From positions 558,001-622,000 of the forward strand of contig NZ_CP157967.1 of assembly GCF_040215725.1 (NCBI RefSeq): a stretch of 64,000 bases of DNA. Reading direction: 5' to 3'. The stretch's first letter is position 1. Every line of letters begins with the position of its first letter. Under the pieces are notes generated by a model, which was not told the DNA's origin, did not search any database, and saw nothing but the letters and a program-made list of their open reading frames with translations. Made by a program: the position numbers and the translations under genes. This DNA is from Rhizobium sp. ZPR4. Lineage in GTDB: Bacteria; Pseudomonadota; Alphaproteobacteria; Rhizobiales; Rhizobiaceae. Of this stretch, positions 25,881 to 35,306 are shown piece after piece.

Positions 25881-26429
25881 ATGGTTGATATTCTTGATGA
25901 AGTTCCCCCATCCGCAATGCGCGACAAATGGGGCTGGTTTGTTGCGCTCGGCATATTGCTGCTGATCTGCGGCGGTATCGCGCTTGGCAATCTGTTCATC
26001 GCTACGGTGGCGTCAGTCTATTACGTCGGCATGCTGATGCTGATCGGCGGCATCGTGCATCTGGCCCATGCCTTTCAGGTGAGGGGCTGGGAGCATATCC
26101 TGTTCTGGGTGCTAAGCGGCCTGCTCTATACGGTTGCCGGTATCCTTGCCTTCGCCAATCCGCTGTTGGCCTCCGAAGCATTGACCCTGTTCCTTGCCAT
26201 AGCACTCCTCATCGCCGGCACGTTCCGCGTTTGGGTCGGCCGCAAGCTGAAGCCGGAGCGTGGTTGGGTCTGGATTGTTGTCAGCGGCCTTGCGACTGCT
26301 GTCGCCGGCATCGCCATCGCTCTTGGCTGGCCCGTCAACAGTCTTTGGATTCTCGGTCTTTTCCTGGCATTTGATCTGATTTTTCAGGGTTGGACGCTGG
26401 TGGTCTTCGGTCTCGTGCTCAGGCGGTAG
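25881..26429 (+). CDS. HdeD-like membrane protein
   Basis: 182 residues from the ATG preceded by GGAGGAGG. It has six hydrophobic segments arranged as three hairpins, starting WGWFVALGILLLICGGIALGN and ending WILGLFLAFDLIFQGWTLVVFGL, the pattern of the HdeD/DUF308 family. E. coli HdeD is an acid-resistance membrane protein of unknown mechanism. The gene is single and is divergent from the bet operon. Function here is inferred from the family only. Confidence 0.8.
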   Translation: MVDILDEVPPSAMRDKWGWFVALGILLLICGGIALGNLFIATVASVYYVGMLMLIGGIVHLAHAFQVRGWEHILFWVLSGLLYTVAGILAFANPLLASEALTLFLAIALLIAGTFRVWVGRKLKPERGWVWIVVSGLATAVAGIAIALGWPVNSLWILGLFLAFDLIFQGWTLVVFGLVLRR

Positions 26430-26655
26430 GGCACCTCCCAAAAGGGGTAACGGACTGCTACTTTTTGACAAGAAGCGTGAGCGGCGCTACTCTTCTGCTT
26501 TCCGTCTTGCGAGGCGGAGCGGCGTTGAGTTGATGTAACGACAATACCTTCATCTGGATACGCATGTCCGAGGACATGCCATGAAGGCATTGGTCGAAGC
26601 CGCGGAACATGCTTCCAGCCAAAGTTCCGCGTGGCAACGTCAAGGGAGGAATATC

Positions 26656-26907
26656 ATGCCGATGGTAACGGTTTCCATCTCTCCGCTTCAGGCAGCCGGC
26701 ATTCGGGCAGCCGTCGATACCGGCACCTATGCCTCGAGCAGCGAAGTCGTGCGGGAGGCCTTGCGCATGTGGGATGCAGCCCGCAAACGCGGTGACATTT
26801 GCGAGGTGCCGCGAGCCGCCAACGATGGCGGCGAGACGGCAAAGAGCGGCCGCTGCGTTGCCGATATGTTTGCCGACTATGAGGCGGAGCGGCACTCAAG
26901 TAATTAG
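26656..26907 (+). CDS. ParD-type antitoxin without a partner toxin
   Basis: 83 residues from the ATG after GGGAGG. The sequence VTVSISPLQAAGIRAAVDTGTYASSSEVVREALRMW is a textbook ParD/CopG ribbon-helix-helix domain. The C-terminal half is short and charged. No ParE frame follows: the next 199 bases hold a perfect hairpin (26926-26949) and then the upstream region of the next gene. It is either an orphan antitoxin or an autonomous RHH regulator. The 226 bases upstream (26430-26655) show nothing clear. Confidence 0.75.
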   Translation: MPMVTVSISPLQAAGIRAAVDTGTYASSSEVVREALRMWDAARKRGDICEVPRAANDGGETAKSGRCVADMFADYEAERHSSN

Positions 26908-26925
26908 CCCAGAACTCTCACGTAT

Positions 26926-26949
26926 CACGGCAGCCGCTCGGCTGCCGTG
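26926..26949 (+). terminator. Perfect hairpin after the orphan parD
   Basis: An 11-bp perfect stem (CACGGCAGCCG / CGGCTGCCGTG) with a 2-base centre starts 19 bases after the stop. No T run follows, so it is a probable rather than certain terminator. Confidence 0.5.
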
Positions 26950-27118
26950 TGTTGGTCTTGCGCCCCGGCGAATGGTTAACATTGCTTTACCATTCATCAA
27001 ACTTTCACATAGGGGAAAGGTTTCGTTGACGCCTTATGGCGCATCTTAGGTTGAAAACGCGGTAAATCCAAAGTTTTACTTAAATAAATTAGATTAGAAT
27101 CCGCAAGTGGAGATGGGC

Positions 27119-28924
27119 ATGTCCCTGACTGCCGCAGTCGAACCGGGCGTATTGCGCCGATATGCCAGCGACCAGATCGTCACTCTCGCCAAACTCGTGA
27201 TCGAAAACGCATTTCAGCCGATCGTGGAGGCCGGCACCGGCGCGGTTTTCGGCTATGAATCCCTGATGCGCGGGCAGGAACGTATCGGCTTCGGCAGCCC
27301 TGTGGAGATACTCGACGAAGCCGAGCGCACCGGCCAGCTTCTCGGGCTGGAGCAGATGGTCACGAGCCGCGCGCTGGCGAAATTTGCCACTCTGGCCAAC
27401 ATCGCCACCACGACGCTTTTCCTCAACCTGGATGTCCGCTTGATTGCGCAAGGCGCCGCGTTGGTCGACGGCCTGCTGCAGCATATGAGAAAGGCCGGCA
27501 TCGCCCCGTCCTCCGTCTGCTTCGAATTCTCCGAACGTTTCGACAATACCATCGTGCCAGAGTTCTCGGCGCTGGTTGCCAAGATGCGCAACGCCGGCTT
27601 CAAGCTCGCCATCGACGATTTTGGCGTCGGTCGCGGTGAAATGAAGCTGCTCTCCGATTATCCCGTCGATTATCTCAAGATCGACCGGCACTTCATCGTC
27701 GATATCGACCGCAGTGCCCGCAAGCGGCATATCCTCAGGAATCTCGTCAATATCGCCCATGTCCTCGGGACGCGCGTCATCGCCGAGGGCATCGAGACCG
27801 AGGCGGAGTTCCTGACCTGCCGCGAATTCGGCGTCGATCTCGTCCAGGGCTGGTTCATTGCCCGCCCGACGGTGCTCGTCAACGAGCTCAAGTCGAGCTT
27901 TCCGCATCTGCAGGATCTCGGCAAGACGGCGCGCAACAGCCAGTCGCTCGATGAGATCCTCATCCGCAAGCAGATCGAGGTGCTGCCGACCATCCGCGAA
28001 AGCGACAGTATCGACAGCGTCTTCGAGCTATTCCGCCGCAATCCCCGCCGCGCCTATTTTCCGGTCGTCAACGCCAATGATGAGCCGCGCGGCATCATCC
28101 ACGAATATCAGCTCAAGGAATATATCTATCAGCCTTTCGGCCGCGACCTGCTGAAGAACAAGGTCTATGAGCGCTCGATATCGCATTTCGTCGAGATGGC
28201 GCCGATCGTCGGGCTTGATTCCGATGCCGACACGCTGATGACGATCTTCGCCAACATGGAAAGCAGCGATTGCCTGATCGTGACCGAAGGCACGCATTAT
28301 GCCGGCATCGTCTCGGCGGCCTCGCTCATCAAGGTCATCAACGAGAAGCAGCTGAAGATCGCCCAGGACCAGAACCCGCTGACCGGTCTTCCGGGCAACA
28401 GGGCGATCCATGATTTCATGCAGAGTGCCGGCCGCGATGGCGATGAAATCAGGCATTTCTGCTATTGCGACTTCGACAATTTCAAGCCGTTCAACGATGC
28501 CTACGGCTTCCATCTCGGCGACCATGCCATCTCGCTGTTTGCCGCGCTGATGCGTCGCTATTTCTTCGCCGAAGGCCATTTCCTCGGCCATGTCGGCGGC
28601 GACGATTTCTTCATCGGCGTCACAGGCTGGAGCACGCAGGAGCTTCGCGAGGTTCTGGATCGGCTGCTTGCCGATTTCCATGCCGACGTCCTCGAACTCT
28701 ATTCCGCCGAAGACCGTGCTGCCGGGCGCATCCATGGTCACGACCGCAGCGGCGCAGTCGCGGAGTTTCCACTGATGCGCTGCTCGATCGGCATCCTGCA
28801 GCTGCCGGAAGGGTTGGTGATCGACAACATCAACCGCGTCAGCACCTCCATCGCGGGTATCAAAGCGAAGGCAAAGGAAAGCGCCATCGGCGTCGCATTC
28901 CTCGGCTTGGCCGAGACGAATTGA
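27119..28924 (+). CDS. EAL-CBS-GGDEF cyclic-di-GMP protein
   Basis: 601 residues from the ATG with GTGGAG upstream; GTG at 27107 and ATG at 27113 are alternatives. The EAL domain comes first (about 25-265). Its key residues remain: Glu47 in [35 protein letters not shown] and QGWF. A pair of CBS-like repeats follows (about 275-415), then a GGDEF domain (about 420-595) with GGDDF at about 492 in place of GGDEF and no RxxD inhibitory site. The EAL half looks able to hydrolyse c-di-GMP; the cyclase half may be weak or may bind a regulatory nucleotide. CBS pairs usually sense adenine nucleotides. It stands alone. Confidence 0.87.
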   Translation: MSLTAAVEPGVLRRYASDQIVTLAKLVIENAFQPIVEAGTGAVFGYESLMRGQERIGFGSPVEILDEAERTGQLLGLEQMVTSRALAKFATLANIATTTLFLNLDVRLIAQGAALVDGLLQHMRKAGIAPSSVCFEFSERFDNTIVPEFSALVAKMRNAGFKLAIDDFGVGRGEMKLLSDYPVDYLKIDRHFIVDIDRSARKRHILRNLVNIAHVLGTRVIAEGIETEAEFLTCREFGVDLVQGWFIARPTVLVNELKSSFPHLQDLGKTARNSQSLDEILIRKQIEVLPTIRESDSIDSVFELFRRNPRRAYFPVVNANDEPRGIIHEYQLKEYIYQPFGRDLLKNKVYERSISHFVEMAPIVGLDSDADTLMTIFANMESSDCLIVTEGTHYAGIVSAASLIKVINEKQLKIAQDQNPLTGLPGNRAIHDFMQSAGRDGDEIRHFCYCDFDNFKPFNDAYGFHLGDHAISLFAALMRRYFFAEGHFLGHVGGDDFFIGVTGWSTQELREVLDRLLADFHADVLELYSAEDRAAGRIHGHDRSGAVAEFPLMRCSIGILQLPEGLVIDNINRVSTSIAGIKAKAKESAIGVAFLGLAETN

Positions 28925-29003
28925 CGCCCTCTCGCACTCGGTCCTTTTCAAGCGCGCTGCGCTAAACTATCTCCACTGCTTTGCTGGGAGAGGAGATTGC
29001 GCC

Positions 29004-30002
29004 ATGCCCTTGCCGTCTGAAATGCGTTTCGTGGATTTGCCGTCCTTTGGCGGACCCGAGGTCATGACCATCGCCCGCAAGCCCTTGCCGGTCTTGAAGC
29101 CGGGCGAGATCCTGGTCCGTGTCGAGGCCGCCGGCGTCAACCGGCCTGATGTGGCGCAGCGGCAGGGTACCTATCCGCCGCCGAAGGAAGCAAGCCCAAT
29201 CCTCGGCCTCGAAATATCAGGCGAAGTCGTTGACGTGGCACCTGGCGTCACGGAATTTGCGATCGGCAACAAGGTCTGCGGCCTTGCCAATGGCGGCGGC
29301 TATGCGGAATATTGCGTGCTGCCAGCCGGCCAGGCGCTGCGCTTCCCGAACGGCTATGACGCCGTGCGCGCAGCGGCTTTGCCCGAGACATTCTTCACCG
29401 TATGGGCCAATCTCTTCCAGATGGCGGGCCTCACCGAAGGCGAAAGCGTGCTGATCCACGGCGGCTCCAGCGGCATAGGCACGACGGCGATCCAGCTTGC
29501 CCGCGCTTTCGGCGCAACGGTCTATGCGACCGCCGGATCGAAGGAAAAATGCGAGGCCTGCGAGAAGCTCGGCGCCAAGCGGGCGATCAATTATAAAGAA
29601 GAGGATTTCGCCGAGGTCATCAAGGCCGAGACGGGTGATGGCGTCGATATCATCCTCGACATGATCGGTGCTGCCTATCTTGAAAAGAATCTCGCCTCTC
29701 TCGCCCGCGATGGCTGCCTTTCGATCATTGCTTTCCTTGGCGGAGCGGTGGCGGAGAAAGTCAACCTGGCGCCGATCATGGTCAAACGCCTGACGGTGAC
29801 CGGATCGACCATGCGTCCGCGCACGGCTGAGGAAAAGCGGGCCATCCGCGACGACCTTCTTTCGCAGGTCTGGCCGCTGCTCGACCAGGGCACAGTCGCC
29901 CCGGTCATTTATCGGACCTTCTCTTTCGACGACGTGGTCGAGGCGCATCGGTTGATGGAAACCAGCGACCACATCGGCAAGATCATGTTGAAGCTGGCTT
30001 GA
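29004..30002 (+). CDS. NAD(P)H:quinone oxidoreductase, zeta-crystallin type
   Basis: 332 residues of the medium-chain dehydrogenase family without zinc ligands, as expected for quinone reductases. The N-terminal GroES-like part ([19 protein letters not shown]) is followed by a Rossmann domain with [30 protein letters not shown] and the tail [10 protein letters not shown]. It resembles the PIG3/QorA subgroup that reduces quinones with NADPH. The start has GAGAGGAG upstream. Its last 20 bases overlap the end of the convergent MFS gene. Confidence 0.85.
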   Translation: MPLPSEMRFVDLPSFGGPEVMTIARKPLPVLKPGEILVRVEAAGVNRPDVAQRQGTYPPPKEASPILGLEISGEVVDVAPGVTEFAIGNKVCGLANGGGYAEYCVLPAGQALRFPNGYDAVRAAALPETFFTVWANLFQMAGLTEGESVLIHGGSSGIGTTAIQLARAFGATVYATAGSKEKCEACEKLGAKRAINYKEEDFAEVIKAETGDGVDIILDMIGAAYLEKNLASLARDGCLSIIAFLGGAVAEKVNLAPIMVKRLTVTGSTMRPRTAEEKRAIRDDLLSQVWPLLDQGTVAPVIYRTFSFDDVVEAHRLMETSDHIGKIMLKLA

Positions 30003-31407
30003 TCGTGAAGGACAGGATGATGGCGAGCAGGCCGGGTATCGCCATCAGCGTGTAGAGCCAATTTGCAGCCGAAAGGCCGCCGGCAATGCCGCCCGGATGG
30101 GTTAGGCCGGCGCCGTTGACGATGACGCCGGCAAGGGCAGCGCCGAACGCGCCGCCAAGCGACTGCGTCATCGAAATGGCGGCCGAGGCCTTGTCCTCAT
30201 CGGCTTTCCTGGCGATGCCGATGATCCTGGTTACGAGGTGTGCCCAGCCCAGGCCGACGCCGAAGCCCATCAGGAACATGGCAATAACAGCCGGCGCAAA
30301 TTCCGCGAGTACGGTGAAGGGCGTCGCGGTCGCCAGGAATGGAATCAGCGAGGCCGTGGCTGCGGTTTCAAGAATGCAACCGGTCACGATGGCGATGGCT
30401 GCCTGCCGGCCCGAGAACGAAGCGCTGAAGAAGGCCGCGGTGGTCCAGCCAAGCGCGACAAGCGCGACGAGATAGCCCGATATCAGTGGCGTCACGCCGT
30501 GGAGCGTCTGCAGGAAATAGGGAATGTAGATGTCGCTCGTCAGCACAAGCATCATCGTGAATATCGTCAGGTAGAGCCGCGCGATCGGATTGCTGAGCAT
30601 GACGGCCCCATAGGGGAGGAGGCGCACCCCGCTCTTGCGCTCGATCAGCACCGTCGCTGCAACGAGAGCGATGGAAACTGCGATCAGCACGGCCTTATAG
30701 GATCCATGTTCGATCGTGCCGGCAATGCTGACGAGTAGGACTGCGGCGAGCAGCAATATGATCTGCAGAAGCGGCGTTCTGGTGTCGGTCCGATCATCCG
30801 CGACATCGGGCAGCAACCGGCGGGCCGAAAACGCCATGATGACGGCCAGCGGCACCAGAATGATGAAGGCCTCCCGCCAGGCGCCTCCGGCGGCGAAGAG
30901 GCCGCCGAGGGTCGGTCCAAGTACCGTCGCCACCCCCCATATGGCGGCGTAGAGTGTGGACGCCCTGCGCCACAGGGGCTGGGGATAGATGAAACGGATG
31001 AACGCATAGGCAAGGCCGGACAGCATGCCGGAGCCATAACCCTGAACCGCACGTCCGACGAGCAGCACCGGCATGGTCGGCGCGATGGCGCATGCCAGGC
31101 TACCGGCGCCGAAAGTGAGCGCCGCCACGACATAGACGGCACGCAGGCCCATGCCTTTCGGCCGGGTTGCGACCGTGATCGAGCCGAGCACGCCAGCGGC
31201 GACGAAGAGCGTCGTCATCCATGAAAAGAGTTCGAGACCGCCGATATCCCGGACGATCGACGGCGCGATCGTAGCCGTGATGTAGGACTCGACGGCATAA
31301 AGCGTCACGCCGCCGCCGAGCATCAGCGTTGCCGGCAGAAGTTTCGGCGAAAACAATGTGAAGACGGAGGAGGATGGGGTGGGGGCGGTGTTTTCGATGC
31401 TGGACAT
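29983..31407 (-). CDS. MFS transporter (DHA-type drug efflux)
   Basis: 474 residues with about 14 hydrophobic segments. It starts [35 protein letters not shown] and contains [15 protein letters not shown] and a motif-C-like [21 protein letters not shown] stretch, all common in multidrug antiporters. It is divergent from a cysteine-rich HTH regulator, with a 24-bp dyad in the 101-bp gap, so it is probably induced by whatever that regulator senses. The C-terminal end overlaps the quinone reductase gene by 20 bases on the other strand. Confidence 0.85.
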   Translation of the reverse strand: MSSIENTAPTPSSSVFTLFSPKLLPATLMLGGGVTLYAVESYITATIAPSIVRDIGGLELFSWMTTLFVAAGVLGSITVATRPKGMGLRAVYVVAALTFGAGSLACAIAPTMPVLLVGRAVQGYGSGMLSGLAYAFIRFIYPQPLWRRASTLYAAIWGVATVLGPTLGGLFAAGGAWREAFIILVPLAVIMAFSARRLLPDVADDRTDTRTPLLQIILLLAAVLLVSIAGTIEHGSYKAVLIAVSIALVAATVLIERKSGVRLLPYGAVMLSNPIARLYLTIFTMMLVLTSDIYIPYFLQTLHGVTPLISGYLVALVALGWTTAAFFSASFSGRQAAIAIVTGCILETAATASLIPFLATATPFTVLAEFAPAVIAMFLMGFGVGLGWAHLVTRIIGIARKADEDKASAAISMTQSLGGAFGAALAGVIVNGAGLTHPGGIAGGLSAANWLYTLMAIPGLLAIILSFTIKPAST

Positions 31408-31443
31408 CGGGCGATCCTCGGTATTTTCCCTAGCGGTTGATTA

Positions 31444-31467
31444 TTTTCCAAGTTATAATTTGGAAAA
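31444..31467. promoter_or_regulatory. Perfect dyad operator between MFS and regulator genes
   Basis: TTTTCCAA (31444-31451) and TTGGAAAA (31460-31467) are exact inverted repeats around an 8-base AT centre, 37 bases from one start and 42 from the other. A further TTGGAAAA half-site (31501-31508) abuts the regulator's ATG, consistent with autoregulation. Confidence 0.7.
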
Positions 31468-31508
31468 TTACATCCTTGTCGGATTAAAACAAGAGAAAAC
31501 TTGGAAAA

Positions 31509-32135
31509 ATGCGCCAGTCACCTGCTAATCGAATCCTGATCCTGTTGAAAACCGATGGGCCGCAATTGGCAGCGGCCATCGGCGATGCGCTCGGCATATC
31601 GTCGGAGGCGGCCCGTCAGCAGCTGACGAAGATGGCTGAAGAAGGGTTGGTCGAGCCGGTGGCGGAGGCTGCCGCCGGCCGGGGCAGGCCGCGTCAGTTC
31701 TGGCATCTGACGGCTGCCGGCAACAGGCAGTTTCCGGATGGCCATGCCGATCTGACCGCTACCCTGCTTGCGACCATGGTCAGCCAATTGGGGCAGGGTG
31801 CCGTCGATGCCGTCATTTCCGCCCGTGAAACGGAGACGCTCCGACGCTATCGCAGCGAGATCGATCTTATGGCCGATCTGCCGTCGCGCGTCGCGAGCCT
31901 CGCGGCGATCCGCACGCAGGAAGGCTACATGGCCGATCACTGGCAGGACGATGATGGTTCGCTGATGCTGGTGGAGAATCATTGCCCCATCTGTGCGGCC
32001 GCATGTGCCTGTGCCGGCTTCTGCCGTTCCGAGCTTGAAACCTTCCGCATGGTGCTCGGCGCGGAAGTCGAGCGGGAGGAGCACATCCTGCTCGGCGCCA
32101 GGCGCTGCGCCTACAGGATCCGCGACGCAGCCTGA
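31509..32135 (+). CDS. HTH regulator with SufR-like cysteine cluster
   Basis: 208 residues. The N-terminal winged helix (ILILLKTDGPQLAAAIGDALGISSEAARQQLTKMAEEGLV, then RGRPRQFWHLT) resembles the ArsR/DeoR-like domain of SufR. The C-terminal third carries six cysteines: Cys159, 162, 166, 168, 172 (ENHCPIC, ACACAGFC) and Cys200 in GARRCAYRI. SufR-family proteins bind an Fe-S cluster through such cysteines, so redox or iron sensing is likely here. Its neighbour is an MFS efflux pump under a strong dyad operator. Confidence 0.75.
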   Translation: MRQSPANRILILLKTDGPQLAAAIGDALGISSEAARQQLTKMAEEGLVEPVAEAAAGRGRPRQFWHLTAAGNRQFPDGHADLTATLLATMVSQLGQGAVDAVISARETETLRRYRSEIDLMADLPSRVASLAAIRTQEGYMADHWQDDDGSLMLVENHCPICAAACACAGFCRSELETFRMVLGAEVEREEHILLGARRCAYRIRDAA

Positions 32136-32235
32136 GAGGTCGCTTTTTGATGCTGCCCGCCAGCATCGGCGATTGGCAATGCGCAGTGCAGCGGCTATCA
32201 CTGGCCATCCCGCAAATCAAAGGCTGCCTCCCGTC

Positions 32236-33243
32236 ATGTCCAATCCCGTCTGCGTCGAAGTTACCCGTGGCAATTTGGTCGAAAGCCGCCATCGCGGCTC
32301 TGTCGTCGTTGTCGATGGCGATGGAAAGCTGGTTTTCTCGCTCGGCGATATCGAAAGCGGCGTTTTTCCCCGCTCTGCCTGCAAGGCGATGCAAGCCCTT
32401 CCGCTGGTCGAAAGCGGTGCCGCGGACGCCTATGGCTTCGACAACAAGGAATTGGCGCTCGCCTGTTCCTCCCACAATGGCGAGGACGAGCATGTTGCCC
32501 TCGCTGCCTCGATGCTGGCGCGCGCCGGCCGCGATGTCGGCACGCTCGAATGTGGCGCGCATTGGTCTTCCGACCTGAAGACGACAATTCACCAGGCCCG
32601 CACCATCGACAAGCCGACGGCGCTGCACAACAATTGCTCCGGCAAGCATGCCGGCTTCGTCTGCGCCTGCTGTCATCAGGATATCGATCCAACCGGCTAT
32701 GTCGGCTACGATCACCCGCTGCAGCAGCAGATCCGCGAGACGATGCAGAGCCTGACCGGCGCTGTTCTTGCGCACGACAATTGCGGCACGGACGGCTGCT
32801 CGATCCCGACCTATGCCGTGCCGCTCAAGGGGCTGGCGCATGGCTTTGCCAAAATGGCGACCGGTGTCGGGCTGGAGCCGTTGCGCGCCAAGGCATCGCG
32901 CCGTCTGTTCGAGGCCTGCATGGCCGAACCGTTTTACGTGGCCGGCACCGATCGCGCCTGCACCAAACTCATGCAGATCGCTCCCGGCCGCATCTTCGCC
33001 AAGACCGGCGCCGAAGGCGTGTTCTGCGCGGCGATCCCGGAACAGGGCATTGCCGTCGCGCTCAAATGCGATGACGGTACCGGCCGCGCGGCCGAGGTCA
33101 TGGTAGCGGCAACGCTGGCTCGCTTCTTCGAAAAGGACGGCGCCATTCACAACGCTCTCACGGCAATGGCCGACAGGTCGTTCAAGAACTGGAACGGCAT
33201 TCATGTCGGCGATATCAGGCCGGCAGCGGCGCTGACGGCATAA
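32236..33243 (+). CDS. L-asparaginase, R. etli ReAV type (class 3)
   Basis: 335 residues. The protein matches the rhizobial class of asparaginases unrelated to the E. coli type I/II enzymes. Residues described for R. etli ReAV are found with a shift of one: Ser47/Lys50 (PRSACK), Ser79 (SSHNGE), and the zinc ligands Cys134, Lys137 (NNCSGK) and Cys188 (TDGC). It hydrolyses asparagine to aspartate and ammonia, for use of Asn as carbon and nitrogen source. There is no signal peptide, so it should be cytoplasmic. The start was chosen where the homology begins; no strong ribosome site is seen. Confidence 0.88.
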   Translation: MSNPVCVEVTRGNLVESRHRGSVVVVDGDGKLVFSLGDIESGVFPRSACKAMQALPLVESGAADAYGFDNKELALACSSHNGEDEHVALAASMLARAGRDVGTLECGAHWSSDLKTTIHQARTIDKPTALHNNCSGKHAGFVCACCHQDIDPTGYVGYDHPLQQQIRETMQSLTGAVLAHDNCGTDGCSIPTYAVPLKGLAHGFAKMATGVGLEPLRAKASRRLFEACMAEPFYVAGTDRACTKLMQIAPGRIFAKTGAEGVFCAAIPEQGIAVALKCDDGTGRAAEVMVAATLARFFEKDGAIHNALTAMADRSFKNWNGIHVGDIRPAAALTA

Positions 33244-33257
33244 CTCCGCGTCTTGTA

Positions 33258-33746
33258 TCAGCCCCCGACCTGTCGCGCCGGCACATGTTGCCGGACGACC
33301 TTATATTCCTGCCAGATCAGGATCATGACCACGAGGTCGAAGATCGTGAGGATGATGAGCCCGATGCCATGCGTGTCGGTGAAGCGGTAAAGTTGGTAGG
33401 CGATGAAAAGCCCGAGTGCCACCAGCGATGCCGGATAGGCCCACATCTTGCCCCGGAGCAGGCCGATGACCAGCAGCACCTTCACCAGCCCATGGCTCAG
33501 CAGGTAATAGGCATAGAAGTTCTTGGTGCCGACGGAAAAGTCCCGCGCCCAGGTCAGCAGGTGCGTCGCGATGAAATCATGGGGATCGTTGAGCAGCTCG
33601 GGCTGCGCAATCCTGTTTGCGAGACGCAGGATGGATTCCGTGCTGACCAGCGCCAGCACAATGCCGCCAAGACATTCGATCAGGGCATGCGCGCCCTTCA
33701 ACAGAACGCTGATTTCGAAGAGCTGGTGAATGCGGCGTTCGTTCAT
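33258..33746 (-). CDS. DUF2127 family membrane protein
   Basis: 162 residues with four hydrophobic segments (about 14-36, 85-105, 110-125 and 128-145). IHQLFEISVLLKGAHALIECLGG and FYAYYLLSHGLVKVLLV are typical of DUF2127, a family of unknown function. The neighbours do not suggest a role; it lies between the asparaginase gene (convergent) and a DeoR regulator. A 7-bp inverted repeat AGGCAGG/CCTGCCT (33802-33822) lies upstream, between this gene and the next. Confidence 0.72.
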   Translation of the reverse strand: MNERRIHQLFEISVLLKGAHALIECLGGIVLALVSTESILRLANRIAQPELLNDPHDFIATHLLTWARDFSVGTKNFYAYYLLSHGLVKVLLVIGLLRGKMWAYPASLVALGLFIAYQLYRFTDTHGIGLIILTIFDLVVMILIWQEYKVVRQHVPARQVGG

Positions 33747-33910
33747 GGTCGATCATAACCTCTTGGACATAGTGAGGTAGGCCTGATCGGCGATGACAAC
33801 AAGGCAGGCCGATATCCTGCCTGCATAGGATCAATCTTCGACCGCATCATGATGACGACGCTGCAGATCGCGGTGTGGATTTTGCTTTGCTCGCTGTCGC
33901 GCTGGCGGCC

Positions 33911-34666
33911 TCAGGCCAGGAAGATCGGCATGTCGGTGTCCCGGTAAGGCGCCAGACTTTCGTCCGGAGCATCCGACGGCACGATCAGGCCGGAAATGCT
34001 CCTCAAAGGCAGGATCTGGCATGGCGAGGCAGCATCGAGCTTCTCGACCGTCGCCAGCACATAGGTTTCCGCCGAGCATTGCGCGATATGCCGCTTGATC
34101 GCCGCCTCCTCGAAATCACCGGTCGAAAAGCCGCGAGCCGGGTGGATGGCCGTGACGCCCAGAAAGAAGATATCGGCCCTTATGGAGGAGATGGCCGCCA
34201 TGGCGACAGCGCCCGTCGCCACCATCGAATGCTTGTAGAGCTTACCGCCTATCAGAATCACCTCGGCCAGAGGATGATGCTCCAGCTCGCCAGCGATCGT
34301 CGGGCTATGGGTGACGATAGTGACGGCAAGATCTTTTGGAAGCTGACGGGCGATCTCGGCATTCGTCGTGCCGCCATCGACGAACACGGTCTGGCCCGGC
34401 TCGATCATATTGGCTGCATAGGCGCCGAGTCGCCGTTTCGCGTCGGATGAAACCGCCTGTCGCGCTGTAAAATCGGGCAGCTCCGGTGACAGCGGCAGCG
34501 CGCCGCCATGCACCCGCTTCAGCAGTTTTTCAGCTGCCATCTCCCGCAGATCCCTGCGGATCGTGTCTTCGGAAAGGCCGAGATCGTCGGCCAGCGCCTT
34601 GGCGATCACCTGGCCGTCCCGGCGCAATCTGTCGAGAATGAGGGTTTTGCGTTGGCTGGTCAGCAT
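33911..34666 (-). CDS. DeoR-family transcriptional regulator
   Basis: 251 residues from the ATG at 34666; a longer frame has no support. The N-terminal HTH (MLTSQRKTLILDRLRRDGQVIAKALADDLGLSEDTIRRDLREM) and the wing KRVHGGALP are canonical, followed by the sugar-phosphate-binding domain (VFVDGGTTNAEIARQLP, ILIGGKLYKHSM, DIFFLGVTAIHPARGF). DeoR proteins usually respond to phosphorylated sugars or nucleosides. It is divergent from a DUF4406 gene whose family acts on nucleotides, and three palindromes lie in the gap, so it probably controls both. Confidence 0.85.
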   Translation of the reverse strand: MLTSQRKTLILDRLRRDGQVIAKALADDLGLSEDTIRRDLREMAAEKLLKRVHGGALPLSPELPDFTARQAVSSDAKRRLGAYAANMIEPGQTVFVDGGTTNAEIARQLPKDLAVTIVTHSPTIAGELEHHPLAEVILIGGKLYKHSMVATGAVAMAAISSIRADIFFLGVTAIHPARGFSTGDFEEAAIKRHIAQCSAETYVLATVEKLDAASPCQILPLRSISGLIVPSDAPDESLAPYRDTDMPIFLA

Positions 34667-34685
34667 GTCGATCTCTGCACGATAG

Positions 34686-34745
34686 TTCACGAACAATCGT
34701 GAATTTATCAGAATCGATTCGACATTCAAGAAAATATGCGCATAT
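34686..34745. promoter_or_regulatory. Three stacked palindromes (DeoR/DUF4406 gap)
   Basis: In the 125-bp divergent gap are TTCACGA/TCGTGAA with a 4-base centre (34686-34703), GAATCGATTC (34711-34720) and ATATGCGCATAT (34734-34745). Each is a perfect dyad, centred about 21-24 bases apart, near two helical turns. This suggests several operator sites on one face. Confidence 0.6.
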
Positions 34746-34791
34746 TCGTGCAAATTCCTGCAGGATGCGGGAAGGAAAAAGGAGATATGAC

Positions 34792-35148
34792 ATGTTGATC
34801 TTGATTGCGGGACCTTATCGCTCCGGCACCGGCGATGATCCGAAGAAGATGGCCGAGAACCTCAAGCGCCTGGAGGAACCGTCCTATGCCCTGTTCAAGG
34901 CCGGGCATCTGCCAATGATCGGCGAATGGGTTGCCTTGCCGGTCTGGCACGCCGCCGGCGGCAAGAGCATCGGCGACGGTCTCTATGAAGAGATCTTCCA
35001 CCCGACAGCCGGCCGGCTGCTGCAGCTTTGCGAGGGTGTTCTGAGGTTGCCTGGTGATTCCAAGGGCGCCGACAACGATGTCCGCATCGCCCGCGAGCGT
35101 GGCATTCCGGTCTGGCACAGGCTGGAAGACGTGCCCGGCTGCGCCTAA
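34792..35148 (+). CDS. DUF4406 / nucleoside 2-deoxyribosyltransferase-like protein
   Basis: 118 residues from the ATG that follows AAAGGAG. The first part, MLILIAGPYRSGTGDDPKKMAENLKRLEE, has the IAGPYR motif of the nucleoside 2-deoxyribosyltransferase superfamily, and DNDVRIARERGIPVWH fits the end of the fold. Family enzymes exchange bases between deoxyribonucleosides or hydrolyse nucleotides, but DUF4406 members are uncharacterised. The neighbouring DeoR regulator supports a nucleoside or sugar-phosphate link. No close functional call can be made. Confidence 0.72.
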   Translation: MLILIAGPYRSGTGDDPKKMAENLKRLEEPSYALFKAGHLPMIGEWVALPVWHAAGGKSIGDGLYEEIFHPTAGRLLQLCEGVLRLPGDSKGADNDVRIARERGIPVWHRLEDVPGCA

Positions 35149-35306
35149 GATCGACCGCCCATCCCCACTAAGCCAGCCGATGGGGATGGGCATGGGGATG
35201 CGGTCCGACCGATCAAAACCTTTTGTAGCGCCCATCAGCATCAGCCACTTCCGTATTGGCCGGGTTCGCTTTAGCTTCCTCGCAGAATTCAATCGAGGAA
35301 CGGAAC

